A stretch of DNA of 64,000 bases from Bdellovibrionaceae bacterium UBA1609 (GCA_002321895.1 DCMZ01000008.1:62001-126000), one strand, 5' to 3'; positions 53,191 through 62,633 are shown, numbered from the stretch's first letter. Made by a program: numbers and translations. Notes: generated by a model from the letters alone, not told the origin.

Positions 53191-54144
53191 ATGCCAACTA
53201 TTACGCAACTACAATATATACTCTCAGTTTTCAGGCATCGCCATTTTGGGAAAGCTGCCGAGCAATGTCATGTATCGCAGCCATCTTTAAGTGCTCAGAT
53301 TCAAAAGGTTGAGGAGGATTTTGGATTCAATATTTTTGATCGGTCATTAAAGCCAATTGGTGTTACTGAGCAGGGTCAGTTGTTTATACAACAGGCTCAG
53401 GAAGTTCTGAGAGAACATGAAAAATTAGTCAATGTGAGTCAGCAGGTGGGCGAAGAAGTTCGAGGGGACTTTCGATTAGGAATCATTCCCACACTGGCCC
53501 CTTATGTTATTCCTTTGTTTTTGGATAGTTTCGCCGAAAAATATCCTCTTGTTTGTTTGACCATCGAAGAACTTGAAACCCATGAAATCGTAGATCGAAT
53601 TCGTGCAGATGAATTAGATGCGGGTCTTTTGGCAACTCCACTTGAACAAAAAGGAATAAAAGAAAGAACCCTTTTCTATGAGCCATTCTATTTATATGTT
53701 GGATCTAAAGACGAAGCAGCCACTAAAAAAAGAGTGACCTCAAAAGATATAGATGCGGATCGTCTTTGGCTATTGCGAGATGGTCACTGTTTAAGAAGTC
53801 AGATTCTTCACTTTTGTAAAACTCGACAGGGGCAAACAATCTTCGATAACATACACTTTGAGGGAGCTAACTTAGAGACATTGCGCTATCTTGTAAAAAA
53901 GGGGCAGGGCATAACGTTTTTCCCCTATCTGTTTGTTAATTTGCTTCCTAAAAGCGAGAAGAATACAAATGTTAAACCTTTTACTCGTCCTATGCCATCA
54001 CGAGAAGTAGGTTTGGTTTTTGGTGAGAAGCTTTGGAAAATGAAGGTGTTAGATGCTCTTGAAGATGTCATCTACGACTCTATCCCTGAAGAACTGAAAA
54101 AATTTAAACCTAATGAAATGGATATTCTACCCATAGAGGTTTAG
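53191..54144 (+). CDS. oxyR: Peroxide-sensing LysR regulator OxyR
   Basis: A LysR protein with DNA-binding helix-turn-helix (HFGKAAEQCHVSQPSLSAQIQKVE; AAEQCHVSQPSLS visible) and an effector domain with the OxyR redox pair: DGHCLRSQILHFC. With the ATG at 53191 the cysteines are residues 200 and 209, almost exactly C199 and C208 of E. coli OxyR, which supports this start over the in-frame ATG at 53149. Oxidation by hydrogen peroxide forms a disulfide that activates transcription of antioxidant genes. Catalase or peroxidase genes are not adjacent. Confidence 0.9.
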   Translation: MPTITQLQYILSVFRHRHFGKAAEQCHVSQPSLSAQIQKVEEDFGFNIFDRSLKPIGVTEQGQLFIQQAQEVLREHEKLVNVSQQVGEEVRGDFRLGIIPTLAPYVIPLFLDSFAEKYPLVCLTIEELETHEIVDRIRADELDAGLLATPLEQKGIKERTLFYEPFYLYVGSKDEAATKKRVTSKDIDADRLWLLRDGHCLRSQILHFCKTRQGQTIFDNIHFEGANLETLRYLVKKGQGITFFPYLFVNLLPKSEKNTNVKPFTRPMPSREVGLVFGEKLWKMKVLDALEDVIYDSIPEELKKFKPNEMDILPIEV

Positions 54145-54198
54145 CGGTTTTTAAAATTCAGCTTGTGTTCTTTTCTAGGCAAGAGTTTAATTGACTCC

Positions 54199-55383
54199 AT
54201 GAGTGTTTCCTATTGGTTAGATACAAGTAGATCCAATTCAGCAATTGATGTTGATGTTTGTGTTGTTGGAGCTGGTGTTGCCGGGGCTTCGGCTTGCTAT
54301 TGGTTGGCAAAAGAAGATCCTAATTTGTCTATAAGGCTGATTGATAAAGGTGCGGTTGCGTCAGGGGCGACGGGTAGAAATGCGGGATTCATTACCTGTG
54401 GATCCGTTGAGCATTTTCATCGGCTTTGTGAATTTAGAGGCAAAGAAGAAGCTCTCAAGATTTGGCAGTTTTCGGAGGAGAACTTAAACCTCCTGCGATC
54501 TGAAATTATTGAAAATTGCGAGTTGAATATTGGATTTGAAGAGAAGGGTAGTTTTTCCTTAGCATCAACGGAAGAGGAGCTTGCTGGATTAAAGCATACG
54601 GCTGAGTTGATGGATGAGTTTGGTATTCATGTAGAAATGGTAGATGAGCCAGGAGTTCGCTCCAGAGTGGGTGCTGAAGATTTTGTTGGGGGAATTAAGT
54701 ACTGTGATGATGCTTCTGTACATCCTGTAAAATTAGTCGAAGCGATTTTGGAGAGAACGTCTCTCATCGCCAAAGATTTTAAAGTACTTCCTTTCCACGA
54801 AGTCTATTCCATAGAAGAACAAGATGGTCGTCAGGAAATTAAAACACAAAAAGTAACTTTAAATTGTGATTTAGTGGTATTGGGAACTAACGCCTATTCT
54901 AAAGTACTATTTAATTACTTCGAAGATAAAATCTATCCCACCAGAGGACAGATTTTAATGACTGAACCTGTTGCGCCATTTATGGAAGGCCCGTGCTATG
55001 CCAATTTTGTTTTAGATTATTTTAGGCAGTTGCCTTCCGGCGAAATGATCATTGGAGGATTTAGGCAACTGCAAAAGGATTCAGAAATTGGATATGATGA
55101 TCAAACTAGCCCTGTGATTCAGTCGGCTTTGGAGGAGTTTTTACAAAAACATGTTCCTGCAATCAGGGGAAAGAAAATCACCCATAGATGGGCAGGAATC
55201 ATGGGGTTTTCTGCGGATGGACAGCCCATGATTGGAGCTTTACCCGCAAATAACCAGGTTTACTTTCTTGGAGGATTTACAGCCCACGGCTTAGGCTTGG
55301 CATTCCATTCTGGTAAATGTCTTACGGATATGATATTCGGACGGGAAATTCCCGAATTTATTTCGGCTCGAAGATTTTCATAG
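54199..55383 (+). CDS. FAD-dependent oxidoreductase (DAO/glycine oxidase-like)
   Basis: About 395 residues. The dinucleotide motif VVGAGVAGASACYWLA near the N-terminus, GATGRNAGFITCG, YPTRGQILMTEP and the C-terminal WAGIMGFSADGQPMIGALP...FLGGFTAHGLGLAFHSGK (GFTAHGLGL visible) are typical of the DAO family, closest in pattern to gamma-glutamylputrescine and glycine oxidases. It oxidises an amine or amino acid with FAD in the cytoplasm. I chose the ATG at 54199; the frame is open to a TTG at 54163. Located 54 bases after oxyR on the same strand; the product would be peroxide, a possible reason for the neighbourhood. Confidence 0.85.
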   Translation: MSVSYWLDTSRSNSAIDVDVCVVGAGVAGASACYWLAKEDPNLSIRLIDKGAVASGATGRNAGFITCGSVEHFHRLCEFRGKEEALKIWQFSEENLNLLRSEIIENCELNIGFEEKGSFSLASTEEELAGLKHTAELMDEFGIHVEMVDEPGVRSRVGAEDFVGGIKYCDDASVHPVKLVEAILERTSLIAKDFKVLPFHEVYSIEEQDGRQEIKTQKVTLNCDLVVLGTNAYSKVLFNYFEDKIYPTRGQILMTEPVAPFMEGPCYANFVLDYFRQLPSGEMIIGGFRQLQKDSEIGYDDQTSPVIQSALEEFLQKHVPAIRGKKITHRWAGIMGFSADGQPMIGALPANNQVYFLGGFTAHGLGLAFHSGKCLTDMIFGREIPEFISARRFS

Positions 55384-55397
55384 CTGCTAGGAATATC

Positions 55398-56513
55398 ATG
55401 GAGTGTAAAATTTATGAAAGTTGTTCTGGTTGTCAGATCATGCACATCCCTTATGAACAGCAATTAAAAGATAAAGCTAACGAAGCTTTAACCCGTCTAG
55501 GTTTAGAGCATTCTCCTGGCATGGTTTCTGGAGGAAAATTTCAATACAGAAGTCGATTGGATTTTACGTTTGAGCGTATAGGCGAATCGTTTAGATTTGG
55601 CCTTTATAGCAAGGAGCGGGGAGGGCTCGTCGATATTGATACTTGCCCTGTACTTGACGACGAATTGAATCAAGCACTTTCATTTTTTAGAAATAATCCC
55701 CCTCCGATTGTAGAGAAAGGGTCAGTAAGAATACGAATCTCTCCAGCGAAGGACTGGGGTATTTGGTTAGACTTTTCGAACATTAACGTAAAACAGCTTT
55801 TTGATGAAAAGGAATGGCTAAGCACCATTAATAACAAGTTCATAGTAGAAGTTGGACAGAGAAATAAACGGCTTATTTGGGATGGTAGCCGGTTTAAGCT
55901 CATTGATCCGGTACCACATGATTGGTTTGTAACTCCCATCGATGGCGGAGAGTTAGATTTGCCGCTTTATACCACTATCGGTGGCTTTACTCAGTCTGGA
56001 TTTGATGGAAATAAGCAGTTGGTGAAGACTGTTTTAGAGTTCTCACAAGACAATTCAATTACAAATTGGGTAGAGCTATTTGGCGGCTCAGGAAATTTTA
56101 CTTTTCCCTTAGCCAGTTTGGGGTTTAAAGTTTCAATGTTTGAGGTGGATAAGCTTGCCTTGGTCGGTTTTCAAAAATCTTTAGAGGGATTTAAAAAGAA
56201 AGAGAATATCGAAGTACACAGGCAGAATTTGTACTCTCCAAAAGTGGATTTGGATATTTTTTCTAAACATAGTGGGTTATTGGTGGATCCGCCCAGGTCT
56301 GGCTTGAAGACAATGATTAGTAGAATTGCAGAGCTGTCCAGTGAAAGTAGACCCCCAGTCATTATCTACGTCAGTTGCTTTTTGGATAGTTTAGCTAACG
56401 ATGTACACGCACTCGCTGAGTTAGGTTATGAAATCGATAAAGTTTGTGGTGTAGATCAATTTGCTCAGACGAGTCATTGTGAGTGGGTGGTTCGACTTAC
56501 TCAAAAGCCATAA
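55398..56513 (+). CDS. RumA/TrmA-family RNA (uracil-C5)-methyltransferase without TRAM domain
   Basis: About 371 residues from the ATG at 55398, which has AGGA at -7. An N-terminal iron-sulfur-type cysteine set (CKIYESCSGCQ) is followed by the central domain and a Rossmann methyltransferase: ELFGGSGNFTFPLA (SAM site), VDPPRSGLK and the catalytic cysteine in YVSCFLDSLANDV, ending DQFAQTSHCEWVVRL. RlmD-type enzymes methylate uracil in 23S rRNA. The N-terminal TRAM domain of E. coli RlmD is missing and the usual SCNPxTLARD motif is altered, so the target is uncertain. Its end overlaps motB by 17 bases. Confidence 0.85.
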   Translation: MECKIYESCSGCQIMHIPYEQQLKDKANEALTRLGLEHSPGMVSGGKFQYRSRLDFTFERIGESFRFGLYSKERGGLVDIDTCPVLDDELNQALSFFRNNPPPIVEKGSVRIRISPAKDWGIWLDFSNINVKQLFDEKEWLSTINNKFIVEVGQRNKRLIWDGSRFKLIDPVPHDWFVTPIDGGELDLPLYTTIGGFTQSGFDGNKQLVKTVLEFSQDNSITNWVELFGGSGNFTFPLASLGFKVSMFEVDKLALVGFQKSLEGFKKKENIEVHRQNLYSPKVDLDIFSKHSGLLVDPPRSGLKTMISRIAELSSESRPPVIIYVSCFLDSLANDVHALAELGYEIDKVCGVDQFAQTSHCEWVVRLTQKP

Positions 56514-57306
56514 TAATATTCATATCAATTTTCTGGGGAAGAGTTTTGTCCACTCCGGTGGCCTCTGTTGCAACACTATTATTGGTAGAGCTCTTCCACT
56601 GAATCCGCTTTTCAGCAAACCCCTTTTCGGCAAGTCGATATCCAAAGTATGTGGATCTTCTTGTTGATAAATCATAATTTTTCAGTTTAGTTTTGTCTTT
56701 TGCGATGGTTTCATCCGCATAAGTTAGAAACTCAACCATTGGCTTCTTTTCAGTTAAGAGAGGCATAATTTTATCTAGGACTTGATTCGCCTGACTATTG
56801 GGTTCAACCCCATTGCCTTGGAAAGATTTAGGTTGATGAAAACGAAGGCGAACATTGGTGTCTTCATTTATCACTTCAAGAACACCTTGCTGAACATATG
56901 GAGCGAGAAGGGATTCTAACTCGTTGGACACTTGGCTGGCTCGAAACTGTAACTCTTGGGTTTCCCGACCTTTTCGAGTTTCTTCCAACTCACACAGAGT
57001 CTCCACTTCCATGGCTAATTTGGGTTCACTGAAAAGCATATTTTGCAATGATACTGAACCTTTTCCGTATTCAGTTTGAACTTCCATTCGAGAAGACATC
57101 ATACTGTCTAAAAGAAGATCTGTTTCTACTCCAAAGGCCTGTCGAATTGAGCCGATGGCTCGCTTGTATTTTGTCACATCCATTTCTGCAAAGGAGAGTA
57201 GAAGGATAAAGAATGTAAGAAGTAGGGACATTAGGTCAGCAAAGGTCGCGAGCCAACCCGGGGCACCACCACCGCCCTTATCTTTTTTCTCCTCTTCTTC
57301 TTCCAT
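56497..57306 (-). CDS. motB: Flagellar motor stator protein MotB
   Basis: A 269-residue protein. An acidic, glycine-rich N-terminus precedes one membrane helix with the proton-binding aspartate (Asp24 in WLATFADLMSLLLTFFI; FADLMSLLL visible). A long periplasmic linker leads to an OmpA-like peptidoglycan-binding domain (LSTRRSTYFGYRLAEKGF). With MotA it forms the proton-driven stator. It follows motA by 20 bases. Confidence 0.9.
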   Translation of the reverse strand: MEEEEEKKDKGGGGAPGWLATFADLMSLLLTFFILLLSFAEMDVTKYKRAIGSIRQAFGVETDLLLDSMMSSRMEVQTEYGKGSVSLQNMLFSEPKLAMEVETLCELEETRKGRETQELQFRASQVSNELESLLAPYVQQGVLEVINEDTNVRLRFHQPKSFQGNGVEPNSQANQVLDKIMPLLTEKKPMVEFLTYADETIAKDKTKLKNYDLSTRRSTYFGYRLAEKGFAEKRIQWKSSTNNSVATEATGVDKTLPQKIDMNIIMAFE

Positions 57307-57326
57307 TATTGGCCCCTCCTTGAGCT

Positions 57327-58100
57327 TTAAGCGGCCTCTGCATCGTCGTCACCGAAATTACGATCAGCGACAGGTAGATAGCTGGACAGAAGTTCTTCGA
57401 CCACGGCTTTGGATTGCCCTTTACCAATGGCATAGACCACGTCAGTCATCATTGTTTTAAGGGTTTCTTCTTCAGCACTACGAATAGAAAGCTTATCTTT
57501 AATTGGGGCAGCTACCATGTTGGCAATAACCGCACCATAAAGTGTTGTTAATAGGGCAACGGCCATGGCAGGACCAATAGATTTTGGATCTGACATATTG
57601 GCAAGCATCTGTACCAGACCAATTAGGGTACCGATCATACCCATCGCCGGAGCTACTTCTTCGACAGCGGCAAAGAATTGTTGTCCATCATCGTGGCGAG
57701 CTACGGTTTGATTTTTCTCTTTATTCATAATTGTTTTAACAATATCTGGATCCGTTCCATCAACAACCATTTGTACCCCACGTTTTAAAAACGGATTGTT
57801 GATTTCAAAACTCTCTAGGGCAAGAGGTCCATCTTTTCTGGCGATCTTTGACATTTCAAGGGCTTGTTCAATAAAGGCTTCAACGGATTCCACTTTGAAG
57901 AGAAATGCCTTCATTGCTACTTTTATGGCGCCAATGGTCTGACTCAGATTGAACTTCATCATTACGACAAATGTAGAACCACCGATCACAATGAGAATAG
58001 AGGGTACGTTTATAAATAGAATTATGCTCCCGCCCGCAATCATGGCGGCAACCACGATGGCAAACCCACCAACTAAGCCTATGATCGTAGCTAAATCCAT
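57327..58100 (-). CDS. motA: Flagellar motor stator protein MotA
   Basis: About 257 residues starting at the ATG at 58100 (GGAAGGCAGA immediately upstream; the frame extends 20 codons further but lacks a ribosome site). Four membrane helices and a cytoplasmic loop show the MotA/ExbB pattern: DLATIIGLVGGFAIVV, ILIVIGGSTFVVMMKF, VAPAMGMIGTLIGLVQML and ALLTTLYGAVIANMVAAPI. It surrounds MotB in the stator and pushes on FliG. A sigma-28-like promoter lies 40 bases upstream. Confidence 0.9.
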   Translation of the reverse strand: MDLATIIGLVGGFAIVVAAMIAGGSIILFINVPSILIVIGGSTFVVMMKFNLSQTIGAIKVAMKAFLFKVESVEAFIEQALEMSKIARKDGPLALESFEINNPFLKRGVQMVVDGTDPDIVKTIMNKEKNQTVARHDDGQQFFAAVEEVAPAMGMIGTLIGLVQMLANMSDPKSIGPAMAVALLTTLYGAVIANMVAAPIKDKLSIRSAEEETLKTMMTDVVYAIGKGQSKAVVEELLSSYLPVADRNFGDDDAEAA

Positions 58101-58139
58101 TCTGCCTTCCTTGCAATAAGTATGGAGCCTATAGAAATA

Positions 58140-58167
58140 ATATCGGCGAGTTGCTGGCAAAAATTTG
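58140..58167 (-). promoter_or_regulatory. Putative sigma-28 (FliA) promoter of motAB
   Basis: On the minus strand CAAATTTT (58160-58167) is followed by 12 bases and GCCGATAT (58140-58147), close to the TAAAGTTT-N11-GCCGATAA consensus for the flagellar sigma factor. It is placed 40 bases before the motA ATG. Confidence 0.5.
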
Positions 58168-58309
58168 AGGGTTTAAAAAAGTTAAACAAAATCTAGACAA
58201 TGATCTCCGTACTTTAGGAAGGCTTACCCTTTCGTCTTGCTACTCTAATAGCCTTCATGTACATGTTTGGGTTTTACATTATAATAGATCGAAAATGGGA
58301 GAAGATTTG

Positions 58310-59146
58310 ATGGGTCAGGCATTTGTAAACGGAGAGTTCTTTCCAAAGGATGAAGCAAAAATTTCTATTTTCGACCGTGGATTTCTATTTGGCGATGGTG
58401 TTTATGAGGTGGTTCCGGTCTTTGGTAGAAAACCTTTTTTAATGAAAGAGCATCTAGTTAGATTTAAGAGAAGCCTTGATGAGCTGCACTTTGGTCCGGT
58501 CGAGGTGGATTTTGAGCAAGTGTTGGAACAGCTTCTACAGCACAATGATGAAACCGATCTCATTTTTTATTTTCAAGCCACACGCGGACAGTCACCTATT
58601 CGAAATCATATCTATGATTATAAAAACCCACCCAACGTTGTTGCTTTTTTACAGGCGATTAAACCCATTACACGAGAGCAGGCCGGCAAGGGATATGCTG
58701 CTATCACAGCTGAAGAGCCAAGATGGAATCGCTGTGACGTAAAGGCTACGGCACTGCTGCCCAATGTGATTCATCGGATGAATGCTGAGAATCAAAGAAG
58801 TGTAGAAACCATATTTTATGATTCTGATTTTGTGACAGAAGCCACTTCAAGCAATGTGTTCATTGTATCTAAAGGTCAAATTATTACCCCTCCTGAAAGG
58901 CAAAATATCCTACGGGGAATCACTCGTGGATTCCTAATTGAAGAACTTAAAGTGTCTGGTGAAAACGTGCTCGAAGCACCTGTAACAGTGGAAGAGTTGC
59001 GAAATGCAGATGAAGTTTGGGTCACAAGTTCTACTAAAAACGTGGTGCCGATCATCGAGCTTGATGGCAAGCCCATAGGAACAGGGGCTGTGGGTCCCAA
59101 ATGGAGTCTGGCTTTTGAGGCTTTTGAGAGGGTTCTAAGTAAGTAA
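58310..59146 (+). CDS. dat: D-amino-acid transaminase (class IV PLP)
   Basis: About 278 residues from the ATG at 58310, which follows GGGAGAAG by five bases. Class IV aminotransferase motifs are present: FDRGFLFGDGVYEVVP near residue 25, the PLP lysine in NRCDVKATALLPN, EATSSNVFIV and GITRGFLIE. With this start the lysine is residue 145, the same number as in Bacillus D-amino-acid transaminase. It interconverts D-alanine and D-glutamate with 2-oxoacids, feeding peptidoglycan synthesis. Divergent from motA. Confidence 0.9.
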   Translation: MGQAFVNGEFFPKDEAKISIFDRGFLFGDGVYEVVPVFGRKPFLMKEHLVRFKRSLDELHFGPVEVDFEQVLEQLLQHNDETDLIFYFQATRGQSPIRNHIYDYKNPPNVVAFLQAIKPITREQAGKGYAAITAEEPRWNRCDVKATALLPNVIHRMNAENQRSVETIFYDSDFVTEATSSNVFIVSKGQIITPPERQNILRGITRGFLIEELKVSGENVLEAPVTVEELRNADEVWVTSSTKNVVPIIELDGKPIGTGAVGPKWSLAFEAFERVLSK

Positions 59147-59230
59147 AAATTACAGTTCTGTAAGGACTCTGTGGTTTACTTTTCAAGCATTTTGGTATGA
59201 AATGGGTCGATCTATTAAAAGGAGTTCGAC

Positions 59231-60022
59231 TTGAAACGATTGTTGTTATCGGCAATGTCTTTGTCACTAATATCTTGTGCCTCATATTTCACTAAACGTG
59301 ACTGTAACAAAACCAATTGGTTTGCTCACGGTCAAAAGGTGGCATTAACCGGAAAGCGTGTAGATGCTGATAGCTATGTGAAAACCTGTGAAAAAGTTGG
59401 AGCTGATATTAACTATGCGGATCTGGATACAGGTTTTAAAAAAGGTATGGCTCAATACTGTACTAAGCAAGGTGCCATAGATACCGGTCGTAAGGGTATG
59501 TTTTTGAATCTTGATCTATGCGATACACCTAAGCATGCAATGCTAAAGGATGCGCACACTCAAGGTGTTCGAGATTTTTGTACCGGAGATAATGCCTACA
59601 AAGTAGGAGTGGAGGGTTGGGAATATAACAACATCTGCCCTAAGGATTTAGAAGCTCAATTTATGAGTAATTATAAATCGGGCAGAAAAGAATATTTCCG
59701 TTTAGAGATTGAGCGACGTCAGCAAAGAATCTCCGAGTTGCGTAGAGACATCAGAAATTATGAGCGTGAACGTCAACGCAAGTATTATGAATTAAGGGCT
59801 ATACCACCAAATATGCGTGTTGCTGAAGTTGGAATTGGGCAAAGAAAATCTCGAGCTCAAATTCATGCGGAACAATATAATGACGAGTTACAGCGCAGAA
59901 GAGATGATACGCAGAGTGATATTGATAGATTAGATCGCCAGATCAGGGAGTCTCAGTCGGAACAGAAAAGATTGTCACAAGAGATTGTAGATGTAAAAAG
60001 AAAACTAAGAGCTCTTCGCTAA
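59231..60022 (+). CDS. DUF2799 lipoprotein with C-terminal coiled coil
   Basis: A 263-residue protein starting with TTG six bases after GGAG. The signal peptide ends in a lipobox (LISC). Residues 25-150 carry DUF2799 repeats: NWFAHGQKVALTGK, GMAQYCTKQGAIDTGRKG, VRDFCTGDNAYKVGVEG and NYKSGRKEY. From 155 on it is a highly charged coiled coil with many Arg and Gln. Its stop shares one base with the start of the MOSC gene (TAATG). Function unknown; envelope location is likely. Confidence 0.8.
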   Translation: MKRLLLSAMSLSLISCASYFTKRDCNKTNWFAHGQKVALTGKRVDADSYVKTCEKVGADINYADLDTGFKKGMAQYCTKQGAIDTGRKGMFLNLDLCDTPKHAMLKDAHTQGVRDFCTGDNAYKVGVEGWEYNNICPKDLEAQFMSNYKSGRKEYFRLEIERRQQRISELRRDIRNYERERQRKYYELRAIPPNMRVAEVGIGQRKSRAQIHAEQYNDELQRRRDDTQSDIDRLDRQIRESQSEQKRLSQEIVDVKRKLRALR

Positions 60023-60678
60023 TGATCGATGTAAAAATTCAAGGGGTCTATGTGGGGATGCCTAAGACATTCCCGCCAAACCCTAAACTTAAAAGTGCCT
60101 TCTTTAAAGATCCTGTTCAAGGTTTCGTAAAATGCGAGCCCGGGCATCTACACGGAGATGATGCTGCTAACAAAAAGTATCATGGTGGGCCGGATCGGGT
60201 TATTCACCACTATGCCAGTGAAAATTTTGAACAGTGGAAAATGATGTACCCGGAATTTGCGGATACATTTTTGCCCGGAACGTTTGGGGAAAATATAAGT
60301 ACCCAGGGCGTGACTGAACAAGATGTTTGTATTGGGGATATATATCAACTCGGAAGTGCTGTTGTTCAACTCTCGGAAGGGCGTAAACCCTGTGGGTTCA
60401 TTGATATGAGATACGATGTGAATGGGATACACAGAGAAGCGCAGAAGTTAAAAAAGATGGGTTGGTTTTATAGAGTTTTGGAAGCTGGTGAGTTTCAAGT
60501 GGGCAGTCGGCTCCAGTTACGAGAACGCCCGAGAGAGTGGGCTCGTTTAGATGTGGTGGCCGATGCGATTATGAACGGTGTGGATGATCAAGGTCTTTTA
60601 GGTCGATTGGTAGAACTCGAAGAAATGTCGCCCGACTGGCGCCGCCGGGCGAGTGTTCAAATCAATCGTCGTCGGTAG
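60022..60678 (+). CDS. MOSC domain protein, YiiM-like
   Basis: A 218-residue MOSC protein: HLHGDDAANKKYHGGPDRVIHHYASE near the N-terminus, FGENISTQGVTEQDVCIGD, then LSEGRKPCGFIDMRY with the conserved cysteine, and a YiiM-type C-terminal extension (RVLEAGEFQVGSRLQL). YiiM in E. coli reduces N-hydroxylated compounds with a molybdenum cofactor. Translationally coupled to the DUF2799 lipoprotein. Its 3' end overlaps the symporter gene by 17 bases. Confidence 0.85.
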   Translation: MIDVKIQGVYVGMPKTFPPNPKLKSAFFKDPVQGFVKCEPGHLHGDDAANKKYHGGPDRVIHHYASENFEQWKMMYPEFADTFLPGTFGENISTQGVTEQDVCIGDIYQLGSAVVQLSEGRKPCGFIDMRYDVNGIHREAQKLKKMGWFYRVLEAGEFQVGSRLQLRERPREWARLDVVADAIMNGVDDQGLLGRLVELEEMSPDWRRRASVQINRRR

Positions 60679-61942
60679 CATTGAATATAGATTCGTCCAA
60701 TTGCCCTTCACCTTTGGCAACGGCAACCGTCAGGGCAGCATCACCGGTCACATTAACAGCCGTTCGGGCCATATCGAGAAGTCTGTCTATACCAATAATC
60801 AGTCCAATACCTTCTTCGGGAAGTCCCACCTGAGATAAAACCATTGCTAGTGTAATCAAGCCTACACCAGGGACCGCGGCGGTACCAATAGAGGCCATCG
60901 TAGCCATTCCAATCACTGTGAGCAGCTGTCCACCTGTTAAATCAATTCCGAAATATTGAGCGATAAAGACAGTCGCTACACCTTGCATAATGGCCGTTCC
61001 ATCCATGTTGATGGTGGCTCCAAGAGGAATTGTAAAGGAAGCTATGGAGTTTTTAACACCTAGTTTGTGCTCAACGTTCTCAAGGGTAATCGGAATGGTA
61101 GCTCCACTACTTGCTGTACTAAAGGCAAACATAGGAACGCTCTTGAATCGTTTAAAAAACTGAATGGGGCTCACCTTCGCGACAAGCTTAAGGATAGTGG
61201 TGTAAGTGATGGCCACATGTAGGATAAGGACTCCCAGGACTACAAAAAAGTAGGCGGCAATATCTGCAATCTCAGCGATCCCCTTGGCGGCAAATGTTTT
61301 TGTAAGCAAACAAAATACTCCCACTGGAGCAAAGGCCATTACGATGTTGACCATCTTCATGATGATCTCATTGGCGTGGTTGAAAGCTCCCAAAGCTTTT
61401 TTCCCTGAGTCACCGGCCATTGTCAGTGAAACTCCTAAGAGTCCGGCGAAAAAGATGATTTGCAACATATCGGCGTTGGCAAGAGAAGCAAATGGATTGG
61501 TTGGAACAATACTAATAATGGTTTCAACAAATGTTCGCCCTTGCTTAACCGTGTAGGCATTTTCAGCCACATTTTCCACTCCAGATCCGGGTTGGAAAAC
61601 AAGAGCAGCGATAATGGCTAGTGAAATTGCAACCGCTGTAGTGAAAACGTAGAGTGCTAAAGTCTTTGTACCCACTCGACCCAGTTTTGAGATGTCATCA
61701 ATCGCTGCCGTTCCGCAGACCAGTGAAACCAGAACGAGTGGAGCCACTAGGAGCTTTAAGCTAGATACAAAAATGGATCCACCAATTTGTATGACACCAC
61801 CAGTGATGTACTTAGAAATCCACTCCGGGTTGCCTAACGCATCGTTGAGTTGGAACAGTAGGGAACCGAATGCAATTCCTAGGACCATTCCGAATATAAT
61901 CTTTCCAGTCAGTCCCTTTGGCATTGGGATTTTAAAAGCCAT
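60662..61942 (-). CDS. Dicarboxylate/amino acid:cation symporter (DAACS family)
   Basis: About 426 residues from the ATG at 61942, with TTAGGAG five bases upstream. It has eight or so helices plus re-entrant loops and the family motifs FAFSTASSGATIPITLENV (SSGATIP), GATINMDGTAIMQG and GVGLITLAMVL, then a C-terminal helix with DRLLDMARTAVNVTGD. These are GltP/DctA-type sodium or proton symporters for glutamate, aspartate or C4-dicarboxylates. It appears to be monocistronic. Confidence 0.9.
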   Translation of the reverse strand: MAFKIPMPKGLTGKIIFGMVLGIAFGSLLFQLNDALGNPEWISKYITGGVIQIGGSIFVSSLKLLVAPLVLVSLVCGTAAIDDISKLGRVGTKTLALYVFTTAVAISLAIIAALVFQPGSGVENVAENAYTVKQGRTFVETIISIVPTNPFASLANADMLQIIFFAGLLGVSLTMAGDSGKKALGAFNHANEIIMKMVNIVMAFAPVGVFCLLTKTFAAKGIAEIADIAAYFFVVLGVLILHVAITYTTILKLVAKVSPIQFFKRFKSVPMFAFSTASSGATIPITLENVEHKLGVKNSIASFTIPLGATINMDGTAIMQGVATVFIAQYFGIDLTGGQLLTVIGMATMASIGTAAVPGVGLITLAMVLSQVGLPEEGIGLIIGIDRLLDMARTAVNVTGDAALTVAVAKGEGQLDESIFNATDDD

Positions 61943-62111
61943 GACCACTCCTAATCGTATGTTTGAATTATGTTATAGCCTAATGAATGGTTATTATAGA
62001 TGCAAACAATGGGCTCATGAATCTTATAATCTCGTCGGTTACATCCCCTGAGCTTGCCTATTTTCTAATACTCAGATATAAAAATTACAAAGTCATTATA
62101 AGGGGTTGGGC

Positions 62112-62633
62112 GTGAGAGGCTTATCAGGACTGAGTGTTTTCTTTATTATCTTCTATTCTCTATTGGGAAATGCATGTCCGGCTCCAGAATCATTATTGGA
62201 TAAAATGAGTGGGCGTTGGCGAGGGGAAGGCACAAAAGAAGTTGCCGGGAGCTCTCAAAATATACGGGTCGACGTACATACCAATGCTGATTTCGTTAAT
62301 AGTATTGTTTTGCAAAGTCATTCGCGATTCATTGAAACGAATCTTGATGAAGGAACTACGGAATCCTTTGAAAGCTCCTATTATATTCGCCCTGTAGATC
62401 AATGCGATGGAGCTTATAGATGGTACGAAATGAGTCAAGATCTAGAGTTTACTGAAACGAACTTAGCCAAATTTGATGGCCAGGAATTGTTTGCTTTAGA
62501 AGAGGTCACTCCCTACAAGCTTGTTACCCTTTCCAAGTTTGTAGAGCCAGGAAAAGTGAATTCAACTATTTCATTTACCGTGGACGGGCGTTTACTCAGC
62601 CGCACACGACTGCAATACATTCGCTTGCAGTAG
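62112..62633 (+). CDS. Secreted hypothetical protein, possibly lipocalin-like
   Basis: About 173 residues from the GTG at 62112, six bases after AAGGGG; an in-frame TTG at 62106 is too close to that site. The signal peptide ends GNA, with a cysteine next (CPAPES). The mature part starts LLDKMSGRWRGEGT, a pattern seen in small beta-barrel proteins of lipocalin or DUF1579 type, then continues as beta strands. Family assignment is uncertain. Confidence 0.6.
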   Translation: MRGLSGLSVFFIIFYSLLGNACPAPESLLDKMSGRWRGEGTKEVAGSSQNIRVDVHTNADFVNSIVLQSHSRFIETNLDEGTTESFESSYYIRPVDQCDGAYRWYEMSQDLEFTETNLAKFDGQELFALEEVTPYKLVTLSKFVEPGKVNSTISFTVDGRLLSRTRLQYIRLQ

